NCBI GenBank assembly: GCA_020536535.1 | Contig: JAHLWZ010000231.1 | Span: forward strand, 62,001 to 126,000 | Direction of reading: 5' to 3' | DNA length: 64,000 nt | Origin: Pelomyxa schiedti | Lineage: Eukaryota > Evosea > Pelobiontida > Pelomyxidae | Shown: piece by piece, positions 1 through 11,911 of the stretch | Position numbering within the stretch: position 1 is the first letter of the stretch | Layout of the letters: each line of letters starts with the position of its first letter | Translations under genes and position numbers: made by a program | The notes under the pieces: generated by a model | Database searches by the model: none | Told to the model about the DNA's origin: nothing | Seen by the model: only the letters and a program-made list of their open reading frames with translations

Positions 1-3000
1 CTTCGAGAGGTTATTTTTGGCTTGCCTTGCTGGGCCTAAGGGTGGTTTGGTAAAAATCTCTTGTAGTTGTGCAAGTCCTATTCCTATCTCCAGTCCTTTG
101 GTGGTGGTACCTTGTGAAGATGAACAATGAAAAAAGGGAATGTGGGATAGTACAAAGCTCTGGGTTGGACAGGAGCTTGTTGAATAGGAGTGCATTCATC
201 CAGTAGGTAAGTTGTGAGAAGAATTGCACACAGAGGTCGCTTGGCACTTTATTTTCGTTCAAAACACGGAGAGCTTCATTCAGTATTGAATGGATGTCAG
301 ATATTGTGCCACGGCGGGCTCTTGGTTTGCGTAAGAACGTAAGATTTTTTTGGAGGCTAGGCTTCACCTGTGACTGACCATTGGCTGTGCTCCTGGTTTA
401 CTGGGGACCATATTTTGTTCAAAAATGGCGTTAAAGAGAATTGGCTCAATAGCCTGAAAAAGGGTGAGCAAATTTCGACATCTGGCGGAAAATGTTTTAC
501 CTTTTTGTACTTTAACACGAAAGTGGTGTATGCACAGTACAATGTTTCTCTTAATTTGTGGCAGAAGGTTTGCATTTCATCCCCCAAGCTTGGAGTTGAG
601 GAAGGGGGTACAACAAAGACTTTTTCTTGTTTGCTTAACCTGTTTCCGGTTTAGCTTTGAAGAATTACGATCCTTCTTACACGACAGGAGAGATAGCATT
701 ACGTTCGTTGTAAACTAGCTGGATAAATGACCAACATATATTAAGATTGTAGGCCCCCATCAAAGGCAAGTCGGAATAATTCTGCATCAGCATTTTAGTG
801 GAACCAGTGAGTAACTGAAGGACTTAGGTAAAACCTTTCCCAAAGCACTCAAAGCCTCTATTATGCTGGTGTGTAAAATTGCATCTGTATTGTTGAAGCA
901 ATCCCACTTTTTCATGACATTAATTAGAATGTTACAAGGACGAGGCATATTTCCAGAATCAAAAACAGGGGAATCTAGATGATACAACGCTTGCTTAACA
1001 ATATTAGCCACCTCCAACTGATGAGACAAAGTTTGAAGTTTCTACAGCGAATTAATGGAAGAAATGTAATCAGAAAAAACACCTCCTGGAACTTAGTTTC
1101 CAGCTCTGCTCGTTCTAAAGCTATCTGTGTTTCCAGTTTTTGCCGTAGAGGCTCGCATTGTAAATGTTGTTCGCAAAGCTCAGTTAACCTAGGTAAGTCG
1201 GCTATTTGAAGCATCATCTGATTTCTTTCTTCAGCCATGGAATGACATTCAGACTGGGTTTTCTGCTCTCTCTCCTGGAGCGCCTGCGCTTCAGTTCTAG
1301 CTTGTTCGCATTCTAGTTGAAGTTTCGCAAGTGCAGCGCTGCATTCCGTAATCTCACTCTCAAGCTCAACAATTTTCGCCTTCAAAATGTCAGAATCGCC
1401 CTTGCTTGCCTCAATACTCTTGAGAGATAGCTGAGACTCATCTTCGAGTTGGAAGACTTTTCTCTTGCTTTCCTTGGGTTTCCCTTAGAAAATTAATATT
1501 TAATCGAGGTATAAACCTCTAATTGTACAACTAGCTGCTTATTCTCATCAGATACATTTTGCATTTGCATTGACGAGTCGACCTCCAGTTGGTGCTTTTC
1601 CGAACTCAGCTGCAGTAAGTCAGACTGAAGTTGCTTGTGTTTTAATGAGTAATCTTGAAGCTGTGCCTCACAGTCTTCAAGCTTCCTTGCTAGTTGAGAA
1701 TTTTGTTCACTTAGGGCCTGCATTGGGGCAGCTTGCCCCGAGGTGGCTTGCTTGATTTGAAGTAACTCCTTGGAAAGAGTACCAAATTCTTTTCTACTAG
1801 TCTCAAGAGCATCGTTGAGATCCAGCTTCTCTCTTTGCAGAGCCTCCACTTGAGCCTGGAGGTCCCCAACTTGTGACTGAAGGTGTGCTGTACGTTGCTC
1901 CAATTGTTTGAGCTGAAAAACTTCCTCCTCTTTTTCTCTTAGTTTATCTGTCAGATCTTTCATTTGGGTGTCAATGTCCTGCAGTTGGGACGTTCTGTTG
2001 GCAAGATCTGCTTTCAATTGTTCACATTCTGAGGCTTTCGCAGTTTGTTCTTCTTTGAGTGAGCTCCAATTAAGTTCAGTGCTTGTTAACTCTTTTCTGA
2101 GTGCCTCGATCTGGAAGTCTTTCTTATCTACCTCCTTGGTAAGGTCTGTAAGTTTTGCTGTCTTATCCTCCACATCTCTTCTAAGTTCCACTAGGGTGGA
2201 GGTGTGTGCTGCCACCTCAGAATTAAGAGAATTTATCTGCTCTTTGCAATTTCTCAACTCATTGGAGTCCTGTTCCAGCTTGTTCTCCGTTGAGGCAAGG
2301 CTCTCCTGCAAAGAAAGAATAGTCTTGCTCTGAGTGCCTATTTCCAATTTTGCTTGCTTGTAATCTGAGGACTGTTTAGCAATTTGATCCTTGAGAGCTT
2401 CCACTTGCATTGTGCTCTCGTGAAGTTGTGTGTCCAATTCTGAAATTTTATTCTTTTTACTGTCTAGTAATGCCATGATATCTTTCACTTCGGTGGATTT
2501 ATTTTCTCTCAGAGCCTCTCTCTCAATTGAAATTTGTTGCAGGGCTTCCTTGAGCCGAGTGATTTCAGACAGTTGGGTTTCATGATCAAGATTAAACTGC
2601 TGCTGCTCAGATTGAAGTTTTTCTTGTAATCCACAAAGCAAAGTGTTCTTTTCTTCCAATCCCACACGAAGTTTATCGTTGTTAGCCAGATGTTCTTGTA
2701 TAGACGATTCCTGTCGTGCTGTAACTGCCTTCAGGTGGTCAGTAAGCTCCATTGCAGAATTGTACTTTTGCGTCAGCTCGATCTCTTTGAGATTAGATGC
2801 GTTGGTCAAAGCTTGGTTTTCTTCCTTGGCCAATTTCAGTTGTTCCAAAATAGAAGCTGCTTCCTAAAGGAAAAGCTCAATACAAAAAGAAAAGTAAAAT
2901 TAATGAGTACCTGTTGACTTTCTTTGCAAAGAGTATCAACATTGTGAGCGGTGAGCCTCTCCTTTTCTAACTCCACTTCCAGTATATGGTACTTCTCCGA

Positions 3001-6000
3001 CAGTAGTTTTATGGATTCATTTGTCTGTGACAAAGAATTGCAACTCTCATGGAGCTTAGATTCATATTCTTTGGTTAGCTGTGCAACTATTTGAGTGTTC
3101 TCCTGCTGCATTTTTTCAATCTCGTTTTGATGTTGCTCCTGAGTGGCCTTATATTCCAACTGATATTTGCTGAGAGCGGCATCCAGTTTCACATATTTTG
3201 CTTCACTCAAACTGAGTGCTACATCCACTTCTTGCCTTTCTCGCTTTAATGATTCCAGTTCCTCATGTTTTTTGGAAAGATTGTCTTGTAGAGTAGCACA
3301 TTCCCTCTTGATAGCTTCAATGTCTTGGGAGAGTGACTTCACTTGACTTTCCAATGTCTGAATAACTCCATCTCTTTGCTCTAAGTGGGCTTTCAAAGAT
3401 TTTTTCTTTTCCTTTTCTTCCTCGATCTCCTTTGCAAGTGAAAACGTCGTGTAAGGAAAAACTCGCAAAAAAAAAAAAGAAAGAATGAAAGAGGTCATAC
3501 TGTCTGAAATTTTTCCAGGCTTCTAGCATGTCTGGTTATTTGGTTGCTTAAAGTATCAACGCTTTCCTTGGACAATTTCAAGTCCCGTTCCAGTGTACTC
3601 TTAACGGCATTAAGTTGTTGGAGATCATTTCTTAAACCTTGATTGGATTGAGAAAGTATTTCATGTGACTGTTTGAGTAATGCTAATTCGCTTTCAAGAT
3701 CCTCTTTTTTTCTGGTTGCTTCCGTCAGCATAGCACTCTCATGAGAGAGGTTCACTAAGATTTGTTCATGGTTTGATTGTAGGTCCTTAAAGGCCTCCTT
3801 AACAGGTAACAATGAGTCGACAAGTTGCTGAAGCTCACTGCATTTCTCCTTGGTGGCTCTAGTGTCGTTGGTGGCAATGTCAATGGAAAGCTTCAGAGTG
3901 GATATTTGGCTTTGCATATCGTCCTTATCTTTCTTCAGAGATGCTTGCTCCTGTTCATATGTCTCTTTCAAAAGACTTGTTTGTTTTGTGAATTGGTCGT
4001 GATCGCTTCTCAACTGAAGTAAATTTGCTGTCAACCTCTCGTTCTCAGTACAGAAGTTGTTATTTTTTCGGGATAAATCTTCAAGCTGTGATGTTAGTTT
4101 CTCGTTTTCTTGTGTGGTACGGGACAGTTGCTCAAGTAGTTCCCTCTCAGCAGTGGTACCGGCATTCTTCATGGCCTCCTTTTCACATGCAAATTGTGCA
4201 CGTATTTTTTCGATTTGAGTGTTCTTCTGTGAAACTAAGGTTTCAACTTCTTTCAGTTTTGCTTCCAGAGACCCGCACTCGTCTCTGGATTGCAAGAGGT
4301 GCTGCTGCAATTCCTTGGTATCAGTTTTGGATGAGTCCAGTTCCTTCTGCAACCCGGCTATGCTTTGCTGTAATTGTAGATTACCCTCTAAATATTTCTT
4401 CGCTTTTTTTTCTTCATCAGCGACTCTTGAGGTAAGGCCTGCAACTTCGGCAGAAAGTTTGGAGATAACACAGGAGCCTTCCAAAATTTTGTTGTTCAGC
4501 TCAGAAATGGAATTTTTGTGACGTTCTATTTGTTCTTGACTTGCTTTTGTTTGTTCACGTTCGCTTTCTAGTTCGGAAATGGCCGCTTCCCGTTTGATGG
4601 TTTCCTCACTCTGTGATTGAAGTAGAACTTTTTTTTCTTCTTCAAATGTTCTCCTCATTGCATCAGCCTCGGTATTCAGCTGCTTGATGGAAGTTTCTTG
4701 GCTTAGATATTTCACTTGCAATTCTTCCACAATGGTTTTGAACTTTCCAATTTCTTCTTGCAAGATTGTATTTGCCTCTTTAGACTCGTCCAAGTCGTGT
4801 CTGATTTGTTTCACTTTGTTTTTTACCTTGCACTTCTTAGTTTCTATTTCGGAAATTTGCTTTTGCAAAGCAGAGTGCTGTAAATCTCTCTCAGAGCATG
4901 TGCTTTCTAATAAATCGATAGTGCTTCTTCCTCTTTCCACAGTTGCTTCCAGGTCTTGAACTTGTTTTAGCCATTTAGACTCGTTGGAGTTCAGCTGCTG
5001 TTCAAGTTGAGCCTTTTCTGCTCCAAACCGTACTGTCACTGATATTACCTCTTGCTGAAGCCGTGAAACTGTCTCCTCCGACAATTTCCATTTAGATTCA
5101 AAGTCTCGAGCCTGGGTAATACTTTGCTCCAAATTTATCTGACAGGCTTGAGATTTCTGTTCAATTGTGTGCAAGTTCGTCTCAAAGGCAGAACACTTTT
5201 CTTTGAGGAGTGAAATTTCTTTCTCAGTCTCCTGCTTTCGTGTGTTGATTTCCTCCTCGAGAGCGGTAATCTTCTGCTTTTGAAGTCCCAGTTCCTGTGT
5301 GAGAGTGGTACTTTTGGCACGTTCCTGGTCAAGCTCGTTTATCAGTGAATTTTTGACATCCTTCAGTTCTTCTTGTAGTGTTAGGTATTCCTGCTTGGCT
5401 GAAGAAAGTTCTGCCAGCTTGGAAGAAGCATCCTTGCTGAGGAGAGAAACCTTGTTTTCTAGCTCTTTGCAATACGTTTGTTGTTGATCGCACTTAGCCT
5501 CTGAATTTCCGAGTAGTTGTCTTGCATGTGAAAGTTCTTCGTCAATTGTTTTATTTTGTTGCTGTAGTAATGTGACATCTGCTGTAAGAGCATTAATCGT
5601 TACTGTGCTATTTTGGACTTTATTTTCAAGTCCCTCAACTTGTTCCTGTTTACTGGACAGATCCCGTTCCAATGCCGTTATTTTTAAACCCAACTCATCC
5701 TTCAGTGCTCCAATTTTGAGTTTCTTTTTGTTGACTTTGGCCTCAAGTTGAGTCAGTTTTTGGTTGCCGATGTCACATTGATGCTTCCATTCCTCTAGTT
5801 CAACAGTTTTAGAGGTAACTTGAGCTTGCATATCTGTAAGCTGCAATTTAAGATTTTTCAACTCCTCTGCTTGGGTTTCTTGGTCATGGTGGAGGCTATT
5901 GATCAGCTCTTGGTCTTTTTTCTTTTCTCCTACATATTTCTCTTCCAGTCTACTCTTACTTGCAACTTCAGCCTCAAGTTTTTCCACTAGTGAGGTTAAA

Positions 6001-9000
6001 TCTTGGACAGTGGACTTGAGACCCACACAGACTTTCGTTGATTCATCCAGGTCACTTTGAACCTGCTGGGTTTTTTCACTTGCTAGAGCTAGTTGTGTGA
6101 GGTACTCTTTGTTCTGCTGGGTGATCCTGGATACATCTAGTTTGTAAGTTTCGATCTCCTGTTTTTGTGTTTCCAAAAGTTGCAGGTGTTCAGATAGTTC
6201 TCCCTGTTGGTGTTTGGAGAGCTCTTCCGTCTGACACAGTTTTTCTTGTAAAAAGCGCATTTCAGATTTACTTTGCTCAAGTATAGAGGCATGTTGTTCC
6301 GCTACCCTGGCATTATTACGTTGGAGTTCCGCAATTTCTGCTTGGTATCGCCGTGTCTCTGTATCAAGTCTTATGATATCTTCTTGCTGTGTGGCTGTCA
6401 CTTCTCTTTGATGCATAAGTTCGAGCTCCAGTTGTGTGGTCTGGGTAACTTTATGATCCACTTGTTGCTCAAGAGAAATTATTGTTTCCTGCCTTTGTTG
6501 TACGTCATTGGACAGGGATTTGCTCAGTTGCTTGCACGTTTCCAGCTCTGTCTCCAGTTGAGAAATACGGGCATTCTTATGTTCAATATTGTTGTGTGAG
6601 GTCAGGTCGAGCTGACTCAACTCAGACTGTGATGTACGTAGAGAATCTTGTAAGAGGAGTAATTCTTGCTCAAGTTGCAGGACTCTGGTTTGGCCTGTCT
6701 GAATCTGTGTTTGAAGGTTGGTTCTATCTGCTTCAATTTGCTTTTCAAGGTCAGAGATAATTTTTTTTTGGCTTTCATTTTCGCTAATAAGGGTCCCATT
6801 TTCGTGCTTCTGTGCCTCGAGATTGTTTCTTATCTAGGATGTCTCAGGGGTAAAAAGTTTCTAGGGAGCCTTACCTGAATAAGTTGGGTATTCAGAGATT
6901 CATTCTCCTGCTTTTGTTGGTCCATATCACTTGAGAGAGAGTTGGCAGTTTGCAAGCGGTTTGCTATTTCATCATGCAATAACTTGTTTTGGTTATTGCT
7001 GACAAGTAGCTGATCTTCCAGGGATTGCACATTCTGATGTAGTGTGTGGGCCTGCACCTCAAGATCTTTGTACTTCGCTTCCATCTGTGCCACAGTTTGA
7101 TGCAATTCACCAACCTCCTCAAGGTACTTGTTGTTAAGTTGTTCTAGAGAGGCTTTAAGCTCCTGGTTCAGTTCGTTCATTTGAATGTTATTTTTTTCAA
7201 GCTCAGATACTGTAGTAACCTTACTTTGCAGGTTTTCTGTGAGCTGTGTAATACTTCTTTCTTTTTTATCCACTTCCATCTGAAGTTCTTGGTTGCTTTG
7301 CTTGGATTTCATATACTCAGCATCAAGTTCAGTTATTTGGTTTTTCAGTTTCTCACATTCCAATAAAAGTTGTCCATTCTGTACTTTCTCACTGTTAAGT
7401 GTTTCTTCGAGTGTTATTTGTTTCTGCTGCTCACTTGCGAGCTTCTCAGTCAATTCCAGCTGTTGTAATCTACTGTTTTGGAGTTCTGCCTCCAACTTTA
7501 GGATTTCGGCCTTGAGTACCACTTCCTGCTGCTCAAGTGCTTTCTGCTTTTCTGTATTCAGTGCCACAGTCAGCTGCTCAAGTGCGCTCTGCTTCTCTGT
7601 GTTGAGTATGATTGCTTGCTGTTTCAGGGAACTTTGCATTTCCTCCTCAAGTGTGCATCTTTGCTGCTGTAGTTCACTTTGTTTTTCTGCATTCAGTGAA
7701 ATGATTTGTTTTTCAAGTGCATTTTGTCTGTCCGTGTTCAGTGCAATCTCATGGTCTTCAAGTGCTTTCTGCTTTTCTTTCCTGAGTGCTATCTCAAGTT
7801 CCTCAAGCGCCTCCTGCTTCTCCTTCCTGAGTGTGGTCTCTTGTTCTTCAAGAGCCTTCTCCTGTTCTTTCCTAAGTGCAGCCTCTTGTTGCTCTAGGTC
7901 CTTCAGCTTTTCAGTTTTGAGCTCAGCAGCTTGTTTCTCAAGTGCATTTCGCTTTTCTGTGTCCAGTTCAACTGCCTGTTTTTCAAGTGATTTCTCTTTT
8001 TCTGTGCCAAGTACAACTGCCTGGTTTTCAAGTGCTTGTTGCTTCTCAGTGTTTAGTGTGACTGCTTGTTGTTCAAGTGCTTTTTCTTTTTCACCTTCAA
8101 GTGCAATCTTTTGTTGTTCCAGCGCATTATGCCGCTCAGAATCAAACGCAACAGCTTGTTGCTCAAGTGCCTGCTTCTTTTCCATGTTCAGTGCAGCTTC
8201 TTGCCGCTGCAGTGCACTTTGCTTTTCATCATTTAGTACCAATTTCTGTTCCTCCAGTGCAGCTTGTTTTTCCTTGTTCAATGCTGCCTTTTGATCTTCC
8301 AGTGCAGTTTGCTTTTCTGCATCCAGGATTGCCTTCTGTCTTTCCAGCGCAATTTGCATTTCTGTGCTCAGTGCTACCTTTTGTTGTTCCAGGGAAAGCA
8401 ACTTCTCTGCACTCAGTGCAGCTTTTTTCTCTTCTAGTGCGTTCTGAGTTTCAGTGCCAAGTGCCATCTTTTGTTGCTCAAGGGCGTTCTGCTTATCAGC
8501 GTTGAATGCAGCTTCTTGTTGTGCTAAAGCATTCTTCCCTTCAGTGTTGAGAGCAATTTCCTGTTGCTTGAGTGCGTTCTGCTTTTCAGTATACAATGCA
8601 CTTGCCTGTTGTTCAAGTGCATTCTGCTTCTCTGAGAGGAGGGTAGCCTCTTGTTGCTTGAGTGCGCTCTGCTTTTCAGCCTCAAGCAAAGCTGCCTGTT
8701 GCTCGAGTGCAGTTTGCTTTTCTGCACTGAGGGAAGTTTCTTGCTGCTTCAGTGCACTATGTTTGACTCCGTCAAGCAAAGTTGCCTGTTGCTCTAACGC
8801 ACTTTGATGTTCCGCCTTGAATGATGCTGCTTGTTGCTCGAGCGCACTTTGCTTCTCTGATCTGAGTGCAGTTTCTTGTTGTTGAAGTGCACTTTGCTTT
8901 TCAGTGTTGAGTGCAATTGCCTGCTGCTCAAGGGCATTTTCCATGTTGTTCTTTAAGTCAATAAGCTTTGCTGACCAGCTCTGTCTTTCAGTCTCAAGCT

Positions 9001-11635
9001 TCACTTTGGACTCTTCATCCTTTTCTTGCAAATGAAGACGAAGATTAGCCAGTTCTTGCTCATAAGCTGATTCTCGTTTCTCGTGTTCAAGATGCCTTTC
9101 CTTTTCCACCTTTGCAGCTTCTTCTTCAAGCACGCTCTTTAGGGTGTCTCTTTCCTTTTCTGCCTCCAGCCGTAGCTGCGCAGTAATGGTTATGATTGAT
9201 TGTTCCTGCTCCTGTTGGAGTTGCTGCTTTTGCAGGCGCAGTGCACTCTCCATATCCTGTTTGGCCTCTGCCAGTTTGTTGGAGTTGCCCTTCTTCTCTA
9301 CTTCAAGCTGGATTTCCATAGCCTGCTGAACCTCTGCAAGCCTGTCTGAACTGTTTTGTTTCTCTGCCTCAAGTGTTTTAGCTTGCTGTTCCAGTGTGCT
9401 TTCCATGACCTCTAGTTTCTTTTGGATGAGATCTCTTTGGCCTTCAGTCTCTTTTAGCTTGGTGGAACATACTTCTAGCTCAAATTTGGAAGTTGAGATA
9501 CTTTGCTTGCATTCAGTCAAGTCTGTTGTGAGTGCTTGGTTCTGATTTTTGTATTGTGAGAGTTCTGTTTCCAAGCAGGTAATTGAATGGCGCAGTTCAG
9601 GGAGAAGAGCCTCCTGGCTCTTGAGGGTTTCAACAATTTTACTCAGCTCTGCCTTGGCCTGGAGATGAACCTGTGATTAGGACGGAAGGCAAACTTATTT
9701 TATTGTGGACCTGGGTCTCTGCAGCAAGTTTCTCAGAAGCTTCTTCAGCAGCCTTGCGAGCTAAAGTGAGCTCCTGAGAAGTTGCCTCCAACTGATCCTT
9801 TAATGTTTCGTGGGTCAAACGGAGTTGCTGGTATTGCCCGTCAGTTTTTTCTACGGACTCCATAAGGTGAGCTTTTGAGGAAACCAGTTCCTGCATCTCA
9901 TTTTGTGTTATGCGCAGAGCCTCTTCACTGAGACGAACTGTAAAAACCAGTTTTAGAGCAACCAAGTTCGGCTCTGATTTATACCTTTCCTTTTTTCATC
10001 CTCCAGTTGTTTTTGAAGCTCACTGACCATATCTCGTTTACCTTTTTCACACTCGGCTAGCACTGTTGCATTTCCATCTATTTGAGTTCTAAGTTCATCA
10101 CGACTTTTTTCCACAGACTGTAGTGACTTGGTCACCCCAGCCAATGAAGAAATAGCTCTCTCATGCTGTTGTTCAAGTTCATGTTTTTCTGATTGTATAA
10201 CTTCAAGCTTTTCTTCCAAAGTGTGTATTTTCGCTGAAAGATCAGACTCTTTCTTATGCTGCTTTGAGTATTAGGAGGGGGCATAAAAACTATGTGAAAT
10301 ACAGATTTCTCCAGTATTTTTTCTCTCTTCTCTTTTTGTTTTGCTTCAGACTCTCGGTATGTCTCTTAAAAAAGAATTAAAACTGTAGTTTCACCTTTAC
10401 TGGCATTGGGGCACACCAGAAACAGTCTTATAGTCTACCAATAGTTTTTCCTTCTCAGCTGTGAGTTCTGAAATCTTTTGGTGAAGCTCCTCAAGTTCTT
10501 TTGCTGGCACCTCACTGGCACTACCAAAGTTGACTTCATTGTTCAAATGTAAAAGTGAATGTTGACAAAGTGCTTTTTTAATATATACCTTAAAGCAGTT
10601 TGCAACTCGGCTGCTTTTTTCTTATATTTTGCAGAACTGTGCTTCTTTTCTTCAAGTTCTTCTTTCAGTTCTTCACGCTCCTTGGTTAAATCAATAACTT
10701 GTTGTCTAAGTTGCATCATCATTTCGACATCTATTAGACATGTAAACTGGCTGTGGGGTGATAATGGGAATACCTTGAGGTGAAGATACCACAGGTGCAG
10801 GTGATGGTGGTGTGGGAGCTGGTGGTGTTGTTGTGGTGGTTGTGGCTGTAATTGCACCTTCATTCTCAAAATTTATTTTATCATTGTCTTCATCATCATC
10901 CTGTAGGTTTGTTTTAGAACACAGGGTGAGATTTCATCAATTTTAAGAGGTGAACAACATCTGCTTCTGATTTGAGAATTTCTGTCTCATCCTCCCTATG
11001 AGGATTAATTTGCGAAAGACTGAGATGGAGATGGTTTGTTACCCAGTGGAGGCACCCATGTTCTCGGAAGAAAATTTCACCTGGTGAAAAGGAATTAGCA
11101 CAGATGTGCCTGTAAAATGTGTCTCACCACAAGACTTATGGTAGACTTGGAAGCTTTGGAAGACTTTTCCTTTCCTTTCTTCTGTGTTAAAAGGAGTGTT
11201 GCAGCTTTGGTCGAGCCGCCGAGGTCAGCATAGTCACTCAGGTTGACAGTTGCCTTGCCCAGGGTGTGTTTCTTTTTTCCTCCTCTATCTTCAATACAAA
11301 AAATGATGTTCTTGTCATCCTAGGCACCAAAATAAGCTGAAATACAGCTGAGAGAGCAAAAGCAATACAAAATCAGGAAGCAAAAAAAAAGCACAAGTCA
11401 TGGCACATACATAAGCAGGACCATCCTTGAAAAGCGTGCAAACGATGCTGATAGCTTCATTCCACTCACAAACACCGTGGGCCACAGGACGAGGGGTCGT
11501 AGTGCCCTGGTTCTCCTTTTTCGAGCCTCTTTTCCACGTCACTGCGGCAGATGACGTAGATCCGGGCAGCCCAGTGCCCACAACGAACGTGATTCTGTAC
11601 CGCTGTTTGACACCTGTCCCGCCTCGCCTAAACAT
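1..11635 (-). CDS. Giant NT-C2 / coiled-coil / DIL-domain protein (3' end outside window)
   Basis: A multi-exon gene of roughly 3,400 codons, read from about 11635 leftwards. The first exons (11635 to about 11130) encode a beta-rich NT-C2 domain of the EEIG1/EHBP1 type (start MFRRGGTG, then YRITFVVGTG, GKATVNLSDYADL). A Thr/Pro-rich linker follows near 10800-10880. From about 10740 to 1070 the protein is almost pure coiled coil, with large exons at about 6830-9574, 3495-6620 and 1493-2848. At about 790-1070 the sequence becomes globular (PRPCNILINVMKKWD), and at 11-587 it shows the DIL/myosin-V globular-tail signature (FFSQLTYWMNALLFNKLL). The family's C-terminal helices are not seen, so the gene probably continues past position 1. 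NT-C2 domains are thought to bind membranes or Rab partners, and DIL domains bind cargo adaptors, so a long tether between membrane and cargo is the natural inference. There is no myosin motor. Splice junctions were inferred; some could shift. Confidence 0.8.
7498..8940 (-). repeat. About 32 tandem copies of a 15-residue (45-bp) coding repeat
   Basis: Within the coiled-coil exon at 6830-9574, about 32 consecutive units match the pattern ALEQQ-x-x-AL-x-x-EKQ-x, each exactly 15 residues. Copies differ by several residues (for example ALEQQAIALNTEKQS and ALEKQAAELKTEKLK), so the array is diverged but has kept its length. Fifteen residues in four turns is 3.75 residues per turn, longer than the heptad 3.5, which would favour slight right-handed supercoiling. 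Flanking coiled coil is not periodic in this way. Confidence 0.9.
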
Positions 11636-11911
11636 CCCGCCGGATCTGCGACCTCACCCGTTGCCAACGAGGTCGTGTTTTCTTTGCTGAAGTGATTTTT
11701 GAACTCTTTCGTTTCGCCTTCCTTGTTTCATGAAATTGCACGCCGGCGATCTGCTATCGAAGTGCAATTCTGATGGAACACCCAAAAACAGAACCCGAAG
11801 AAACTCGGCACAACTCTGACCTGGTCTGCCCAGAGATGGTGCCCTTTTATTTCGGGCTCAAAGGATAAAAATCATAACAACATTTCGACATTTGGTGGGC
11901 TTGAGGCCGCA
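11636..11911. promoter_or_regulatory. Divergent intergenic region between the NT-C2 and ZNFX1 genes
   Basis: A 276-bp stretch lies between the two divergent start codons, so it should hold both promoters and 5' leaders. I see no convincing TATA box or other named element. Its role is inferred only from gene orientation. Confidence 0.4.

Noticed and set aside
7293-8294. 333-residue plus-strand open frame, Ser/Cys/Phe-rich
   Set aside because: It is the reverse complement of the 15-residue coiled-coil repeat; its openness comes from the repeat's codon use.
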